From: Nostoc sp. CHAB 5715 | Lineage (GTDB): Bacteria > Cyanobacteriota > Cyanobacteriia > Cyanobacteriales > Nostocaceae | Assembly (NCBI RefSeq): GCF_020829685.1 | Contig: NZ_JAIVFR010000336.1 | Span: 1-6,970, forward strand | Direction: 5' to 3' | Length of the DNA: 6,970 bases | Shown here: one piece after another, positions 6,031 to 6,970 of the stretch | Layout: every line of letters begins with the position of its first letter | Position numbering within the stretch: the stretch's first letter is position 1 | Program-made: the position numbers and the translations under genes | The notes under the pieces: model-generated | Told to the model about the DNA's origin: nothing | Database searches by the model: none | The model's input: the letters and a program-made list of their open reading frames with translations, nothing else

Positions 6031-6243
6031 ATGGGGAATGGGGCATTGGGCATGGGGCATCAAGAATGGGGAAGATGAGGGGGATGAGGAAGAAGCAAGG
6101 GAGCTCTTAGCTGGGAGTAGGGGGAGATGAGGGGGACAAGGGAGAATTATTGAACAAGTTTTTTCCTTGTCTCCCCCCTCTTCCTTGTCTTATCCTAATG
6201 CCCAATGCCCAATGCCCAATGCCCAATGCCCAATGCCCAATGC
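6031..6243. repeat. Composite heptamer repeat array with nested arms
   Basis: The right end has six exact tandem copies of CCCAATG (6201-6242). The left end (6031-6060) carries the complementary wording GGGGCATTGGGCAT, so the outer arms can pair. Between them is a second inverted repeat of another type: GGGGGACAAGG (6131-6141) against CCTTGTCTCCCCC (6165-6177), around an AT-rich loop with a run of six T's (6159-6164). G-rich units with GATGAGG fill 6071-6135. This looks like several dispersed repeats inserted next to or inside each other. Confidence 0.8.
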
Positions 6244-6291
6244 CTGTAGTAATTCCCTTCTATCAGTCAATATTCACGATACTTGTCATCA

Positions 6292-6300
6292 TGTTATAAG
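6292..6300 (+). promoter_or_regulatory. Extended -10 promoter candidate for the aminotransferase gene
   Basis: TGTTATAAG fits TGN followed by TATAAG, one base from the TATAAT consensus. No clear -35 hexamer is seen at the right distance. Transcription would begin near 6307, leaving a leader of about 200 nt that starts almost at once with the hairpin at 6313. Confidence 0.35.
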
Positions 6301-6312
6301 GAAGAATACATC

Positions 6313-6353
6313 CGTCAGCAGCCAGAATCCACCATGAATTCTGGTTGCTGACG
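6313..6353. repeat. 16-bp stem hairpin in the predicted aminotransferase leader
   Basis: CGTCAGCAGCCAGAAT (6313-6328) and ATTCTGGTTGCTGACG (6338-6353) are complementary over 16 positions, the only non-Watson-Crick one being a G-U pair, with a 9-nt loop. No T-run follows on the + strand (AAAGTTT), so it is not a classical terminator. It may be a 5' leader structure or another dispersed palindrome: AGAATTCTGG-type wording is common between genes of Nostoc species. Confidence 0.7.
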
Positions 6354-6504
6354 AAAGTTTAATACCTCACTCTCTTGAAAAGTGATGCTCCTGCAAACGT
6401 TCGTTCCGACGCTGCGCTAACAGCTCGAAGGCTTCCTCGATCTGGCTTTTCGCTAATTGCCTTCTTGTGTGTTCTCTATTCTGACTTTCAATTTTGAACT
6501 TCTT

Positions 6505-6970
6505 ATGGCTGCCACTACCCCTGCTTACCGAATTGCTGATTTGTTCGCCGAACGAGCTAGAAACATCGCACCACCAACCTACAGTACAGAGTTAACCAAA
6601 ATCGCCACTGTCAGCTTTACCTACGGTCTAGCTGACCCAATTCTCTTTCCTCACGCTCACTTGGCTGCTGCAAGTGCCACTGTGCTGGCAGAAGAGGCTC
6701 CGATCGCTCTCAAGTACGGCCCACCTTCATCTCAACTATACGAGCAAATTATCCTCCGCTTGCAGGCTAAAGGAATCACTACTGATCGCGATCGCCTGAT
6801 CGTTGGCTATGGTTCTGGTCAGATTCTAGGCTTGCTACCAGATGTGTTTGTCGAACCTGGTGATGTGGTAATTGTGGAAGGCCCAACCTTCCTGGGAGCA
6901 GTTGTTAGATTTGTCCACGCTGGCGCACGTATAATTACTATTCCTATGGATGAGTTGGGGATGGATGTAG
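6505..6970 (+). CDS. PLP-dependent aminotransferase, class I/II, N-terminal 155 residues (3' end outside window)
   Basis: This is the N-terminal part of a fold-type I, pyridoxal-phosphate enzyme that moves amino groups between amino acids and 2-oxo acids. Visible landmarks are the N-terminal substrate-side strand VSFTYGLADPILFP (36-49), the LKYGPPSSQLYEQI element (69-82) typical of the family's YG...G...LR region, and VGYGSGQILGLLPDVF (100-115) followed by EPGDVVIVEGPTF (117-129), the usual cofactor-phosphate-side motif and strand. The wording is closest to the branch that includes 2-aminoadipate/LysN-type enzymes and the C-terminal half of MocR regulators. Here no helix-turn-helix precedes it, so it is a free-standing enzyme. 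The catalytic lysine lies beyond the window and the substrate cannot be told. ATG 6505 is the natural start, although no good ribosome site precedes it; GTG 6469 and TTG 6457 are in-frame but less likely. A HIP1 octamer lies at 6788. Confidence 0.88.
   Translation, partial: MAATTPAYRIADLFAERARNIAPPTYSTELTKIATVSFTYGLADPILFPHAHLAAASATVLAEEAPIALKYGPPSSQLYEQIILRLQAKGITTDRDRLIVGYGSGQILGLLPDVFVEPGDVVIVEGPTFLGAVVRFVHAGARIITIPMDELGMDV

Larger units (their letters stand above)
5844..6504. other. Long intergenic region between the divergent phosphatase and aminotransferase genes
   Basis: The 661 nt contain no credible protein gene with a start codon. From left to right they hold the phosphatase ribosome site (5853-5857), nested inverted repeats (5921-5947), an AT-rich stretch (about 5940-6025), a composite repeat array (6031-6243), an extended -10 element (6292-6300), a strong hairpin (6313-6353) and a start-less minus-strand frame running down to 6367. 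Confidence 0.6.

Noticed and set aside
6201..6242. CCCAATG tandem array as a CRISPR
   Set aside because: The unit is 7 bp with no spacers, so it is a simple tandem repeat.
6334..6351. Five-codon upstream ORF (MNSGC) in the hairpin
   Set aside because: There is no ribosome site and the ATG falls in the loop/arm by composition; nothing suggests translation.
6385..6420. Eleven-codon ORF as a leader peptide for the aminotransferase
   Set aside because: It has no run of a regulatory amino acid and no terminator/antiterminator pair follows.

Overview
The window looks like a chromosomal piece from a filamentous, probably heterocyst-forming cyanobacterium of the Nostoc/Anabaena type. Three things point there. 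First, the octamer GCGATCGC (HIP1), a cyanobacterial signature, occurs exactly five times (957, 2495, 3370, 4829, 6788). Second, the intergenic gaps are full of 7-bp-period tandem repeats (GGGAATA, GGGGAGT, CCCAATG) arranged as imperfect palindromes. Third, the genes are cyanobacterial types: a sigma factor next to a DUF1822 protein, and zinc-ribbon/FHA signalling proteins. No tRNA, rRNA, insertion sequence, prophage or CRISPR array was seen.

Left part (1-2354, + strand): the 3' end of a sigma-70 family gene, whose N-terminal part is outside the window, is followed after 25 nt by a DUF1822 gene, most likely as one transcript. A 522-nt non-coding stretch follows, holding a repeat palindrome, a GGTAATTACC palindrome and a plausible extended -10 promoter. 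That promoter could serve a small 72-residue conserved-type hypothetical protein.

Middle part (2444-5843, - strand): transcription runs right to left. The first gene encodes a 664-residue protein with two N-terminal zinc ribbons, a middle region resembling an eroded protein-kinase fold, and a C-terminal PP2C phosphatase. After a 133-nt gap filled by a repeat comes a 423-residue FHA/zinc-ribbon/Ser-Thr kinase. The two probably form an operon in which phosphorylation and dephosphorylation of shared targets are coupled. Both are predicted to be cytosolic. The phosphatase gene carries a copy of the intergenic-type repeat inside its reading frame.

Right part (5844-6970): a 661-nt non-coding region holds nested CTAC/GTAG inverted repeats upstream of the phosphatase gene, a large composite repeat, an extended -10 promoter and a 16-bp hairpin. 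It leads into the 5' part of a PLP-dependent aminotransferase gene (+ strand) that runs off the end of the window.

The most unusual features are the pseudokinase-like module inside the phosphatase, the in-frame capture of a repeat by that gene, and the hairpin at the predicted start of the aminotransferase transcript. I do not see a clearly new multi-gene system.
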